64,000 bases of DNA, taken from positions 1,178,001 to 1,242,000 of the forward strand of contig NZ_CP109273.1 in the NCBI RefSeq assembly GCF_045209745.1. Direction: 5' to 3'. Below are positions 35,201 through 42,911 of the stretch, piece by piece; the first letter of the stretch is position 1, and the number at the start of each line of letters is the position of its first letter. Source of the stretch: Micromonospora sp045209745. GTDB lineage: Bacteria > Actinomycetota > Actinomycetes > Mycobacteriales > Micromonosporaceae. The position numbers and the translations under genes were made by a program. Below the pieces are notes generated by a model. The model saw only the letters and a list, made by a program, of their open reading frames with translations, ran no database searches and was not told the origin of the DNA.

Positions 35201-36040
35201 GTGCACGACTCGCTGCTCAGCGAGTACGCGGCGATGGGCTTCGAGTACGGCTACTCGGTGGAGAACATCAACGCGCTCGTCGCCTGGGAGGCCCAGTTCG
35301 GCGACTTCGTCAACGGCGCCCAGTCGGTGATCGACGAGTTCATCTCGTCCGGCGAGGTGAAGTGGGGCCAGCGCTCCGCCGTCACCCTGCTGCTGCCGCA
35401 CGGCCACGAGGGCCAGGGCCCGGACCACACGTCCGGCCGGCCGGAGCGGTTCCTGCAGATGTGCGCCGAGGACAACATGCGGGTGTCCATCCCGACCACC
35501 CCGGCGAACTACTTCCACCTGCTGCGCCGCCAGGCCCTGTCGCCCAAGCGCAAGCCGCTGGTGGTGTTCACGCCGAAGTCGCTGCTGCGACACAAGCTCT
35601 GCATCTCGTCGGTGGAGGACTTCACCACCGGCACCTTCCAGCCGGTGCTGCGCGACACGGCCGCCCCGGCACCGGAGACGGTGAAGCGGGTGCTGCTCTG
35701 CTCCGGCAAGGTCTACTACGACCTGTTCCAGGCCCGCCAGGATCGCGGCATCACCGACACCGCGATCATCCGGATCGAGCAGCTGTACCCGCTGCCGGTG
35801 GAGGAGATCCGGGCCGCCCTCGCGCAGTACCCGAACGCGGAGGACTTCGCCTGGGTCCAGGAGGAGCCCGCCAACCAGGGCGGCTGGTCGTTCGTGGCGC
35901 TCAACCTGTTGGAGCACCTCACCGACGTGCGGCTGCGCCGGATCTCCCGCCCGGCCGCGGCCGCCCCGGCGGTCGGTTCCGCCAAGACGCACGAGGTGGA
36001 GCAGAACGCGCTGATCGAGGCGGCACTTCCCCGCCCGTGA
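32279..36040 (+). CDS. kgd: Multifunctional 2-oxoglutarate decarboxylase/dehydrogenase (fused E1/E2-like)
   Basis: A 1253-residue actinobacterial Kgd/SucA fusion: N-terminal peptide (about 1-40), an Ala/Pro/Lys-rich flexible linker (about 45-140), an E2-like acyltransferase domain ending with the active-site histidine in TSTYDHRIIQG (near 355), and a thiamine-diphosphate E1 domain with GMAHRGRLNVL (near 578), the metal-binding NGDDPEAV (near 743) and RGHNEGDDPS (near 782). It decarboxylates 2-oxoglutarate in the citric-acid cycle and works with E2/E3 subunits not present here. GTG 32279 follows AAAGAGGCG. In mycobacteria the enzyme is controlled by the FHA protein GarA. Confidence 0.97.
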   Translation: MSTQQTSQENPLAGFGPNEWIVEEMYRRYLADPTSVDSAWHDFFADYRPAPGAGTPSEAESSDKPAAAPQPDGQPEAAATVSQPSATAQPVTASKPAVARSAPAKPAAAAPAPTKAAPEKAAPAKPAAKPAAPSADGPQTTPLRGVAAKIVQNMDASLSVPTATSVRAIPAKLLVDNRIVINNHLARGRGGKVSFTHLVGYALVRALVQHPEMNNSFAETNGKPAVVRPPHVNLGIAIDLVKPDGSRNLVVPSIKGCEQMDFRQFWQAYEDVVRRARRNELTMDDHSGTTISLTNPGGIGTVHSMPRLMQGQSAIIGVGAMEYPAPYQGMSEATLAELAVSKIITLTSTYDHRIIQGAQSGEFLKVMHELILGEHGFYDQIFTSLRIPYEPVRWMRDVAVNSEGQINKTARVHELIHAYRVRGHLMADTDPLEFKIRKHPDLDVLQHGLTLWDLDREFPVNGFAGRQRMKLRSILGVLRDSYCRRVGIEYMHIQDPEERRWIQERIERKYEKPAADEQKHVLNRLNAAEAFETFLQTKYVGQKRFSLEGGESLIPLLGEVLECSAENGLDEVVIGMAHRGRLNVLANIVGKPYEKIFSEFEGHLDPRSTQGSGDVKYHLGQNGKFTTPDGEHAVKVSVVANPSHLEAVDPVLEGIVRAKQDRIDLKLEGYTVLPLLVHGDAAFAGQGVVAETLNLSQLRGYRTGGTVHVVVNNQVGFTTAPEYSRSSLYSTDVARMIQAPIFHVNGDDPEAVVRVARLAFEYRQTFNKDVVIDMVCYRRRGHNEGDDPSMSNPQMYKIIDSKRSVRKLYTEELIGRGDITVEDAEELLRDYQAQLEKVFKATRDAASAPRQLNRPHREEEPEPQVDTATDASVVKAIGEAHINLPEGFTPHKRIQQLLDRRAKMSVEGNIDWGFGEIIALGSLLHDGVTVRLAGQDSRRGTFVQRHASVVDSRTGDDYLPLMSLTGDGERSRFFVHDSLLSEYAAMGFEYGYSVENINALVAWEAQFGDFVNGAQSVIDEFISSGEVKWGQRSAVTLLLPHGHEGQGPDHTSGRPERFLQMCAEDNMRVSIPTTPANYFHLLRRQALSPKRKPLVVFTPKSLLRHKLCISSVEDFTTGTFQPVLRDTAAPAPETVKRVLLCSGKVYYDLFQARQDRGITDTAIIRIEQLYPLPVEEIRAALAQYPNAEDFAWVQEEPANQGGWSFVALNLLEHLTDVRLRRISRPAAAAPAVGSAKTHEVEQNALIEAALPRP

Positions 36041-36057
36041 CCTGACCGCAGCACGAG

Positions 36058-36096
36058 AGCCGGGGCAGGGCCGTTCACCGCGGCCCTGCCCCGGCT
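36058..36096 (+). terminator. Terminator after kgd
   Basis: AGCCGGGGCAGGGCCG pairs perfectly with CGGCCCTGCCCCGGCT, a 16-bp stem with a 7-base loop, 18 bp after the kgd stop. Confidence 0.85.
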
Positions 36097-36155
36097 CCGT
36101 CGGCCCACCCGCCCACCTGCCCGGCCGGAGCCGGGCCAAGCACAAGGACGTACCG

Positions 36156-36335
36156 ATGTATTTCACCGACCGTGGCATCGAAGAGCTGGTCGAACGCCGA
36201 GGTGACGAGCAGGTCACCCTGGAGTGGCTGGGTGAGCGCTTGCGCGACTTCGTCGACCTGAACCCGGAGTTCGAGACCCCGGTCGAGCGCTTCGCAACCT
36301 GGCTGGCGCGGCTCGACGACCCCGATGATGAGTAA
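36156..36335 (+). CDS. Small acidic DUF6104-like protein
   Basis: A 59-residue protein starting MYFTDRGIEELVERRGDE and ending in an Asp/Glu-rich tail (LARLDDPDDE). It resembles the small acidic actinobacterial family labelled DUF6104, found next to kgd in other genomes as far as I recall. The sequence looks like a compact helix-turn-helix-sized fold, without metal or catalytic motifs. A weak GGACG precedes the ATG at 36156. It follows the kgd terminator, so it probably has its own promoter. Function is unknown. Confidence 0.8.
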   Translation: MYFTDRGIEELVERRGDEQVTLEWLGERLRDFVDLNPEFETPVERFATWLARLDDPDDE

Positions 36336-36442
36336 CGTTCAGCGGTTGACTCGCCTCTCTCCGTGACGTCCACTGGAGGGCAGCGTCTCCGGTTCCACCA
36401 GGCCCGCCGGATCCCACGCCGCCGGACGCCAGGAGGCGAACC

Positions 36443-37153
36443 ATGAACCCGAAGCTCGACAAGCCCCCGCAGGACGCGGCGACCGTACGCCACCTGCGCC
36501 TCGGCGTTGGATCGGTCGGCATCGCCCTGCCGATCGTGCTGGTGGTCGGCCACATGGTCGCCACCCGTCGCGTCGTCATCCTCGACTCGCTCAGCGCGTA
36601 TTACCACACTGAGATGCGCGACGTGTTCGTCGGCGCCCTGTGCGCGATCGGGGTGTTCCTGATCGCCTATCGCTACCGCCGGCCGGACGACCTGTTGGGC
36701 ACGATCGCCGGGACGCTCGCGATCGTCGTGGCACTCTTTCCCATCACGGTCGACGCATCGACCGACGGCACCAGCGGCGACGGCCGGGCGGTCGGGGTGG
36801 TGCACCAGGTCGCGGCCTCGGCCCTGTTCCTGCTCCTCGCCGTCTTCTGCCTGTTTCTGTTCACCCGGTCCGACCGCGCCGGCGTGCCTCCCGGACGCGT
36901 CGCCAACCGCTTCTACCGCACCTGCGGCCTGCTCATCCTGGCGGCGATCGTGGTTGCGCTGGCAAGCAGGGCGCTACCCACGGATGTCCACCAGCGGCTC
37001 CAGCCGCTGCTGTGGTGCGAAATTGTCGCCGTGTCCGCCTTCGGCACCGCCTGGCTTGCCAAGAGCGATGCGATCTTCCGGATGGCCGTGCTGCCCGACG
37101 TGCCACCCTCCGACGAGGAGGTCGGGCAGACCGCCACGACGGCGTTGCCCTGA
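36443..37153 (+). CDS. Polytopic membrane protein of unknown function
   Basis: A 236-residue protein with six hydrophobic segments, roughly residues 20-40, 62-80, 87-103, 117-140, 158-176 and 186-203. The conserved-looking motif LDSLSAYYHTEMRDVFVGALC lies near 47-67, resembling a recurring actinobacterial DUF998-like membrane family. No enzymatic residues are recognised. The ATG follows CAGGAGGCG. It lies between the DUF6104-like gene and pta with no clear link to either. Confidence 0.75.
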   Translation: MNPKLDKPPQDAATVRHLRLGVGSVGIALPIVLVVGHMVATRRVVILDSLSAYYHTEMRDVFVGALCAIGVFLIAYRYRRPDDLLGTIAGTLAIVVALFPITVDASTDGTSGDGRAVGVVHQVAASALFLLLAVFCLFLFTRSDRAGVPPGRVANRFYRTCGLLILAAIVVALASRALPTDVHQRLQPLLWCEIVAVSAFGTAWLAKSDAIFRMAVLPDVPPSDEEVGQTATTALP

Positions 37154-37221
37154 CGACCGGCCCGGACGGCCCGGGCCACCGGACCCCGGCGCTACTTAGC
37201 GCGATCTTGTAGCGTGAGGCC

Positions 37222-39291
37222 GTGGCGCGCAGTGTGTATCTGACCAGCGTGGGGTCGGGCGGGGGCAAGTCGACAATTGCCCTCGGGCTGGCCGAGTTGC
37301 TGTCCCGCCAGGTCGGTCGGATCGGCGTGTTCCGGCCGCTGGTCGCCGACACCGGCCCGGACCCGATCCTCGCCCTGCTCAGCGAGCGCTACCGGGTGGA
37401 GGTGCCGCTGGCTGAGCTGGCCGGGGCGAGCTACGCCGAGGCCGCAGCGCTGGTCGCCGACGGCCGGCGCGAAGAGCTGATCTTCGGCATCGTCGAGCGC
37501 TACCGGGCGGTGGAGCGGCAGTGCCCGGCGGTGGTCGTGGTGGGCAGCGACTTCGACGACCCGGGCGACCCGGCCCATCCCCGGGAGCTGGCCTTCAACG
37601 CCCGGCTGGCCACCGAGTTCGGCAGCGTGGTGGTGCCGGTGGTGGACGGCTTCGGGCAGGAGCCGGCGGCTGTCGCAGCCGCGATGCGGGGGGCGTACTA
37701 CGATCTGGCCGACCTGGGCGCGACCGTGCTCGCGATGATCGCCAACCGGGTGGTCGAGCCGATGACGTTGCCCGAGCTGCCGGTCCCCGCGTACGCCATC
37801 CCGGAGGTGCCGAGCGTGTCGGCGCCGACGGTCGCCGAGGTGGCCGCGGCGCTCGGCGCCACCCTGCTGGCCGGTGACGACGCGGCGCTCGGCCGGGACG
37901 TGCTGGACTTCGTGGTCGGCGCGGCGCATGTGCCAACCCTGCTGGGCCACCTCACCGAGGGCGCCCTGGTGATCACCCCCGGGGATCGGGCCGACCTGCT
38001 CGTCGCCGCGAGCGCCGCGCACGTGGCCGGTCAGGTGTCGGTGGCCGGGCTGGTGCTCACCCTCGGCGAGCAGCCCGACCCCAGGGTCATGCGGCTGGTG
38101 GAGGGGCTGAACACCGGGCTGGCGGTCCTGTCCGTGCGCAGCGACAGCTACGACACGGTGGCCGCGTCCAGTCGCATCGAAGGTCGGCCCAGCGCGGCCA
38201 ACCCTCGCAAGGTGGAGGCCGCGCTCGGCGCGTTCGAGCGTTGCGTGGACACCGACGACCTGGCCCGCCGGCTGCGGGTCAGCCGGTCGACCCGGGTCAC
38301 CCCGCTGATGTTCGAGAACGAGCTGCTCGACCGGGCCCGCTCGCAGCGCCGGCACCTGGTGCTGCCGGAGGGCACCGAGGAGCGGATCCTGCGCGCGGCG
38401 GAGATCCTGCTCCGTCGTGGGGTGGCCCAGCTGACGCTGCTCGGCCGGCCGGACGACATCGCCCGGCGGACCCGTGAACTGGGCATCGACCTCGGCGACG
38501 CGAACGTGGTCGACCCGGTCACCAGCGGGTGGCGCGACGACTTCGCGGCCGAGTACGCCCGGCTGCGCGCCCACCGGGGCGTCACCGCCGAGTTGGCGCA
38601 CGACATCGTGGCCCAACCCAACTACTTCGCCACCCTGATGGTGGCGACCGGACGGGCCGACGGCATGGTCTCCGGCGCCACGCACACCACCGCCGCGACC
38701 ATCCGACCGGCGTTCGAGATCATCCGTACCGTCCCGGAGGTCTCCGTGGCCTCCAGCGTCTTCTTCATGCTGCTCGCGGACCGGGTGCTGGTCTACGGCG
38801 ACTGCGCGGTCAACCGCGACCCGGACGCCGCCCAGCTCGCCGACATCGCGATCTCGTCGGCCGACACCGCCGCCCGGTTCGGCATCGAACCTCGGGTGGC
38901 CATGCTGTCGTACTCCACCGGCAGCTCTGGCGCCGGCGCGGACGTGGAGAAGGTCGCCACCGCCACCACGCTGGTCCGGGAGCGCCGGCCCGACCTGCTG
39001 GTCGAGGGGCCGATCCAGTACGACGCGGCGATCGACCCGGCGGTGGCGGCGACGAAGCTGCCGGGCAGCCCGGTCGCCGGTCGGGCCACGGTCTTCATCT
39101 TTCCGGACCTGAACACCGGCAACAACACGTACAAGGCGGTGCAGCGCTCCGCCGGGGCGGTCGCCGTCGGCCCGGTCATGCAGGGCCTGCGCCGGCCGGT
39201 GAACGACCTGTCCCGTGGCGCAGGAGTGCCGGACATCGTCAACACCGTGGCGATCACCGCCATCCAGGCGGCCACCGAGGAGGCCTCATGA
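37222..39291 (+). CDS. pta: Phosphate acetyltransferase
   Basis: A 689-residue long-form Pta that interconverts acetyl-CoA and acetyl phosphate. The N-terminal third is a BioD-like P-loop domain (SVGSGGGKSTIALGL near residues 9-23), the middle is the DRTGG regulatory domain (about 215-325), and the C-terminal third is the catalytic PTA domain with ATGRADGMVSGATHTT near 475-490 and FPDLNTGNNTYKAVQRS near 630-646. GTG at 37222 follows GTGAGGC. The stop overlaps ackA (ATGA), so the acetate overflow/activation pathway is one translational unit. Confidence 0.96.
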   Translation: MARSVYLTSVGSGGGKSTIALGLAELLSRQVGRIGVFRPLVADTGPDPILALLSERYRVEVPLAELAGASYAEAAALVADGRREELIFGIVERYRAVERQCPAVVVVGSDFDDPGDPAHPRELAFNARLATEFGSVVVPVVDGFGQEPAAVAAAMRGAYYDLADLGATVLAMIANRVVEPMTLPELPVPAYAIPEVPSVSAPTVAEVAAALGATLLAGDDAALGRDVLDFVVGAAHVPTLLGHLTEGALVITPGDRADLLVAASAAHVAGQVSVAGLVLTLGEQPDPRVMRLVEGLNTGLAVLSVRSDSYDTVAASSRIEGRPSAANPRKVEAALGAFERCVDTDDLARRLRVSRSTRVTPLMFENELLDRARSQRRHLVLPEGTEERILRAAEILLRRGVAQLTLLGRPDDIARRTRELGIDLGDANVVDPVTSGWRDDFAAEYARLRAHRGVTAELAHDIVAQPNYFATLMVATGRADGMVSGATHTTAATIRPAFEIIRTVPEVSVASSVFFMLLADRVLVYGDCAVNRDPDAAQLADIAISSADTAARFGIEPRVAMLSYSTGSSGAGADVEKVATATTLVRERRPDLLVEGPIQYDAAIDPAVAATKLPGSPVAGRATVFIFPDLNTGNNTYKAVQRSAGAVAVGPVMQGLRRPVNDLSRGAGVPDIVNTVAITAIQAATEEAS

Positions 39292-40403
39292 GTCGGGTGC
39301 TGGTGCTCAACTGCGGGTCGTCGTCGGTGAAGTGGCGCCACTACGACGGCGACCGGGTGCTCGACCAGGGCACCGTCGAACGGATCGGTGAGCCTGGCGG
39401 CGGCCCGGCGGACCACACCAGTGCGGTCCGGCAGATCCTGGACGGGCTGGACCTGACCGGGCTGGCGGCGGTGGGGCACCGGGTGGTCCACGGTGGCCGG
39501 AGATTCACCGCCCCGGTGCTGGTCGACGACGCGGTGCTGGCCGCGATCAAGAACCTGGTGCCGCTCGCCCCGCTGCACAACCCGGCCAACCTGGCCGGCA
39601 TCGAGGTGGCCCGCGCGGCGCTGCCGGACGTCGCGCAGGTCGCCGTCTTCGACACCGCGTTCCACCACACCCTGCCGGAGGCCGCCGCGACGTACGCGAT
39701 CGACCTGGACACCGCGCAGCGGTACGGCATCCGCCGGTACGGCTTCCACGGCACCTCGCACGCGTACGTGTCCCGCCGCACCGCCGAGCTGCTGGGCCGC
39801 CCGTACGAGCAGCTCAACACGATCACGCTGCACCTGGGCAACGGGGCCAGCGCCTGCGCGGTCGCGAACGGTCGCAGCGTCGCCACCTCGATGGGCATGT
39901 CCCCGTTGGAGGGGCTGGTGATGGGCACTCGCAGCGGCGACCTGGACCCGGCCGTGATCTTCCACCTGCGCCGGGAGGGTGGGCTGTCGGTGGACGACAT
40001 CGACGACCTGCTCAACCACCGCAGCGGCCTGCTGGGGCTGACCGGCGTCAACGACATGCGCGAGGTGCTCCAGCGCCGGGCGGCCGGGGACCCGGCAGCG
40101 GAGCTGGCCTTCGACGTGTACTGCCGGCGCATCACCGGGTACGTGGGTGCGTACTACGCGCTGCTCGGCCGGGTCGACGCGATCGCCTTCACCGCCGGGG
40201 TCGGTGAGCACGCGGCGCCCGTCCGGGCCGCCGCGCTGGCCGGCCTGGAGCGGCTCGGCATCGCCGTGAACGAGGCCCGCAACGACGGCGACGGCGACCG
40301 GTTGATCTCACCCGAGGGCGCCGAGGTGAGCGTCTGCGTCATCCACACCGACGAGGAACGGGAGATCGCGCGGGAGGCCCGGGACGTGGTCGGAGGCCGC
40401 TGA
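39288..40403 (+). CDS. ackA: Acetate kinase
   Basis: A 371-residue ASKHA-fold kinase making acetyl phosphate from acetate and ATP, or the reverse. Landmarks are VLNCGSSSVKW at residues 6-16, HRVVHGG near 62-68, the active-site DTAFHHTLP near 120-128, FHGTSHAYVS near 148-157, and HLGNGASACAV near 180-190. The family usually has serine or leucine where Val13 is found, a mild change. The start overlaps pta. 25 bp separate it from the convergent small membrane gene. Confidence 0.96.
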   Translation: MSRVLVLNCGSSSVKWRHYDGDRVLDQGTVERIGEPGGGPADHTSAVRQILDGLDLTGLAAVGHRVVHGGRRFTAPVLVDDAVLAAIKNLVPLAPLHNPANLAGIEVARAALPDVAQVAVFDTAFHHTLPEAAATYAIDLDTAQRYGIRRYGFHGTSHAYVSRRTAELLGRPYEQLNTITLHLGNGASACAVANGRSVATSMGMSPLEGLVMGTRSGDLDPAVIFHLRREGGLSVDDIDDLLNHRSGLLGLTGVNDMREVLQRRAAGDPAAELAFDVYCRRITGYVGAYYALLGRVDAIAFTAGVGEHAAPVRAAALAGLERLGIAVNEARNDGDGDRLISPEGAEVSVCVIHTDEEREIAREARDVVGGR

Positions 40404-40428
40404 CGATCGGGCGCGGGGGCCCGAAAAC

Positions 40429-40596
40429 CTAGGCGAGCCAGGCGACGAGAGCCACCACCAGCACGACGGCCGCCACCGCACCGACGATCAAAGGGGTGCG
40501 GGACGAAGCCTCCGTCGGCGCCGCGGCTTCCGGCGTCTGACTGAAGGCGCGGAACGCCTCGGTGTTGCCACTGGGGTCGGTGTAGTTCTCAGGCAT
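40429..40596 (-). CDS. Small single-pass membrane protein
   Basis: A 55-residue protein: a polar N-terminus (MPENYTDPSGNTEAFRAF..., 34 residues) followed by a C-terminal transmembrane helix (LIVGAVAAVVLVVALVAWLA). This layout of a tail-anchored actinobacterial micro-protein recurs near other genes, but I know no function. ATG 40596 is the only reasonable start. It is convergent with ackA. Confidence 0.65.
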   Translation of the reverse strand: MPENYTDPSGNTEAFRAFSQTPEAAAPTEASSRTPLIVGAVAAVVLVVALVAWLA

Positions 40597-40802
40597 GCCG
40601 GTGACCCTAGCGAAACCGGTTCCGCGGCACCGCCCCCGGCCCACGTCGTTCCGGGTGGGACCCGGCCGGTGGAGGTGAACCGGCCTGACCACCCGCTGGG
40701 CGGCGGCCGGTTTCGTGGGCCGCTCCCGCGTTCCCGCACACCCGACTTCACCACCTCCGGGATGCATCAAACGACTCTGCGGGACAGGGCACAATTGAGT
40801 TC

Positions 40803-41768
40803 ATGTCCCGTCGCTTCACCCCCGCACTGATGGCCAGCGCCCTGCTCATGGCCGGTCTGGTCGGCTGCTCCACGGATGCCCGCACGAACGAGGGCTGGCA
40901 GGCGCCCGCCGAGCCACCGCCGGCCGCCACGCCGGCGCCGCAGGTCCCTGCCGGGACCGCCCCGGAGCGTGCCTTCGCGGTCGGCGTACGCCAGCTCAAG
41001 CTGGACCGGGACGGCCGTGCGCTGCCGGTGACCCTCTGGTACCCGGCGGCCGGGGAGGCAGGCGGTGCGGTCAAGCGGTCGGCGGCAGCCGCGAGCGGCC
41101 GGTTTCCGGTGGTGATGTTCAGCCACGGCCTGGGCGGGCGGCCGGACGATTACGCCACGCTGCTGACCCGGTGGGCGGCGGCGGGTTTCGTGGTGGCCGC
41201 GCCGACCTTCCCGCACACCTCCAAGGGCGGCGACGGCAACGTCCTCGACGTGCTCAACCAACCGGCCGACGTGTCGTATGCGTTGGACCAGGTGCTGGCG
41301 CTGGACGGCAAGGCCGGCGACCCGTTGCGTGGCCGACTGGACGGTGACCGGGTGGCCGCGGCCGGGCACTCGGCGGGCGGGGTGACCACGATCGGGCTCT
41401 TCACCGCCAGCCGGGACGAACGGCTGGACGCGGGCGTGGTGTTCGCCGGCACGGCGCTCGGCGTGGGCACCGCGTTCGCCGGTGCGTCCGCGCCGCAGCT
41501 GTTCGTGCACGGGGAGCTGGACGAGGTGGTCGAGTACGCGGCGGGTAAGGCCGCGTACGACAAGGTGCCCTGGCCGAAGGCGATGCTGAGCCTGCCGAAG
41601 GGCGACCACGGGCGGGCGCTGCTCAGTGACGGCGCGACGCTGCGGGTGGTCTCGGACACGTCCGTGGAGTTCCTCCGCTGGTCGCTGTACGGCGACGCGG
41701 AGGCCAAGAAGCGCATCCCCACCGACGCCACCCGCGGCGGCATCGCCACCTTCGACGACCACCTCTGA
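40803..41768 (+). CDS. Secreted alpha/beta-hydrolase lipoprotein
   Basis: A 321-residue protein. Residues 1-22 form a lipoprotein signal with the lipobox LVGC (cleavage before Cys22), followed by a Pro/Ala-rich spacer. The catalytic domain resembles the PAF-acetylhydrolase/chlorophyllase group: VVMFSHGLGGRPDDYATLL (oxyanion loop), the nucleophile in AAAGHSAGGVTT near 195-206, an Asp in HGELDEVVEY near 240, and a His in KGDHGRALL near 270. It is an outer-face membrane-anchored esterase; the substrate is unknown. Confidence 0.88.
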   Translation: MSRRFTPALMASALLMAGLVGCSTDARTNEGWQAPAEPPPAATPAPQVPAGTAPERAFAVGVRQLKLDRDGRALPVTLWYPAAGEAGGAVKRSAAAASGRFPVVMFSHGLGGRPDDYATLLTRWAAAGFVVAAPTFPHTSKGGDGNVLDVLNQPADVSYALDQVLALDGKAGDPLRGRLDGDRVAAAGHSAGGVTTIGLFTASRDERLDAGVVFAGTALGVGTAFAGASAPQLFVHGELDEVVEYAAGKAAYDKVPWPKAMLSLPKGDHGRALLSDGATLRVVSDTSVEFLRWSLYGDAEAKKRIPTDATRGGIATFDDHL

Positions 41769-41797
41769 GCCGCACGCGCCTACGGCTTCTGGCCGAT

Positions 41798-41875
41798 CAA
41801 GATCGCGCAACAACCAGGAAATAGTGGCCTCTCACGACGCCGAGGCCACTACTTTCATGATGTTGCGCGATCTTG
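41798..41875. terminator. Bidirectional terminator-like long inverted repeat (element 2)
   Basis: Arms 41798-41831 and 41842-41875 are 34 bases long and complementary at 29 positions, around a 10-base loop; the outer 15 bases (CAAGATCGCGCAACA) and inner 10 (TAGTGGCCTC) are perfect. It sits between the convergent hydrolase and dehydrogenase genes and is followed by a G-rich stretch, as at elements 1 and 3. Confidence 0.8.
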
Positions 41876-41912
41876 CGGGCGGCGGGGCGGAGGCGTCTGG
41901 CCGCGCGGGGCG

Positions 41913-42866
41913 TCAGGCCGTGTGGTCGATGACGATCTTGCCAAAGGCGTCGCCGGAGTGCATGCGCGCGAAGGCGTCCTCGACCCGGCTGAACGGGATG
42001 ACGCTGTCCACCACCGGGCGCACCTCGTTGTCGGAACAGAACGTCAGCAGCTCGTACAGCTCGCCGGGCGTACCCATCGAGGTGCCCAGGATCTCCAACT
42101 GCATCGCGAAGACCCGGCGCAGGTTGACTACCGGTTCGTGCCCGGCGGTCGCGCCGGAGACCACGATCCGGGCCATCGGCGCGGCCGACTTCAGCGAGTG
42201 GTCGAAGGTGGCCGCGCCGACCGTCTCGATCACCACGTCGACCCGTTCCGGCAGCCGGGCACCGGGTTCCACGGCGGTGGCGCCGAGGGCGGCGATCCGT
42301 TCCCGCTTGGCGGCGTCACGGCTGGTCGCGTACACCCGCTTGCCCATCGCGACGGCGAGCGCGACGGCCGCGGTGGCGACGCCGCCGCCCGCGCCCTGCA
42401 CCAGCACGCTGTCCGCGTCCGCGACGCGGCCCTTGGTGGTCAGCATCCGCCACGCGGTCAGCCAGGCCGTGGGCAGGCACGCCGCGTCGGTCGCCGCCAT
42501 GCCGTCGGGCAGCGGGATCAGGTTCGACCGGGGTACGGCGACCCGTTCGGCGAGCGTCCCGGAGAAGTGCTCGGAGAGGATGGAGACGCCGCGCGGGTCA
42601 CCCGGAGTGACTACCACCGGGTACACGACCACCGGGTGCCCCTCCGGGTCCAGCCCGACCGCGTCGCAGCCGAGGATCATCGGCAGCTGGGCCTCGGTGA
42701 GCCCCACCCCGCGCAGTGACCAGAGGTCGTGGTGGTTGAGCGAGGTGGCCCGCAACTGCACGGTCACCCAGCCGTCGGCCGGATGGGTCGGCTCGGGCTG
42801 CTCACCGACGGTGAGCGCGGCGAGCGGATCGGCGTCGTCGAAGCGGGAGGCGAAGGCAGCACGCAT
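41913..42866 (-). CDS. Zinc-type medium-chain alcohol dehydrogenase/quinone reductase family protein
   Basis: A 317-residue MDR-superfamily oxidoreductase. GroES-like N-terminal half (LRATSLNHHDLWSLRGVG near 42-59, LPMILGCDAVG near 65-75) and a Rossmann half with VLVQGAGGGVATAAVALAVAMGKRVYATS near 152-180. The catalytic-zinc ligands of classical alcohol dehydrogenase are only partly present, so an NADPH:quinone-type reaction is possible. ATG 42866 (MRAAF) is typical for the family; GTG 42875 in frame is the alternative. It stands alone between two convergent or tandem neighbours. Confidence 0.85.
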   Translation of the reverse strand: MRAAFASRFDDADPLAALTVGEQPEPTHPADGWVTVQLRATSLNHHDLWSLRGVGLTEAQLPMILGCDAVGLDPEGHPVVVYPVVVTPGDPRGVSILSEHFSGTLAERVAVPRSNLIPLPDGMAATDAACLPTAWLTAWRMLTTKGRVADADSVLVQGAGGGVATAAVALAVAMGKRVYATSRDAAKRERIAALGATAVEPGARLPERVDVVIETVGAATFDHSLKSAAPMARIVVSGATAGHEPVVNLRRVFAMQLEILGTSMGTPGELYELLTFCSDNEVRPVVDSVIPFSRVEDAFARMHSGDAFGKIVIDHTA

Positions 42867-42911
42867 GATCGGCACGGTAACAAGCTGAGCGCCCGTTAAG
42901 AAGTGCCGGCC

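Noticed and set aside
32705..36805. Very long open frame antisense to kgd (about 1366 codons, minus strand)
   Set aside because: It is the mirror of GC-rich codon bias; its translation is low-complexity and has no family motif, while the plus strand encodes an unmistakable Kgd.
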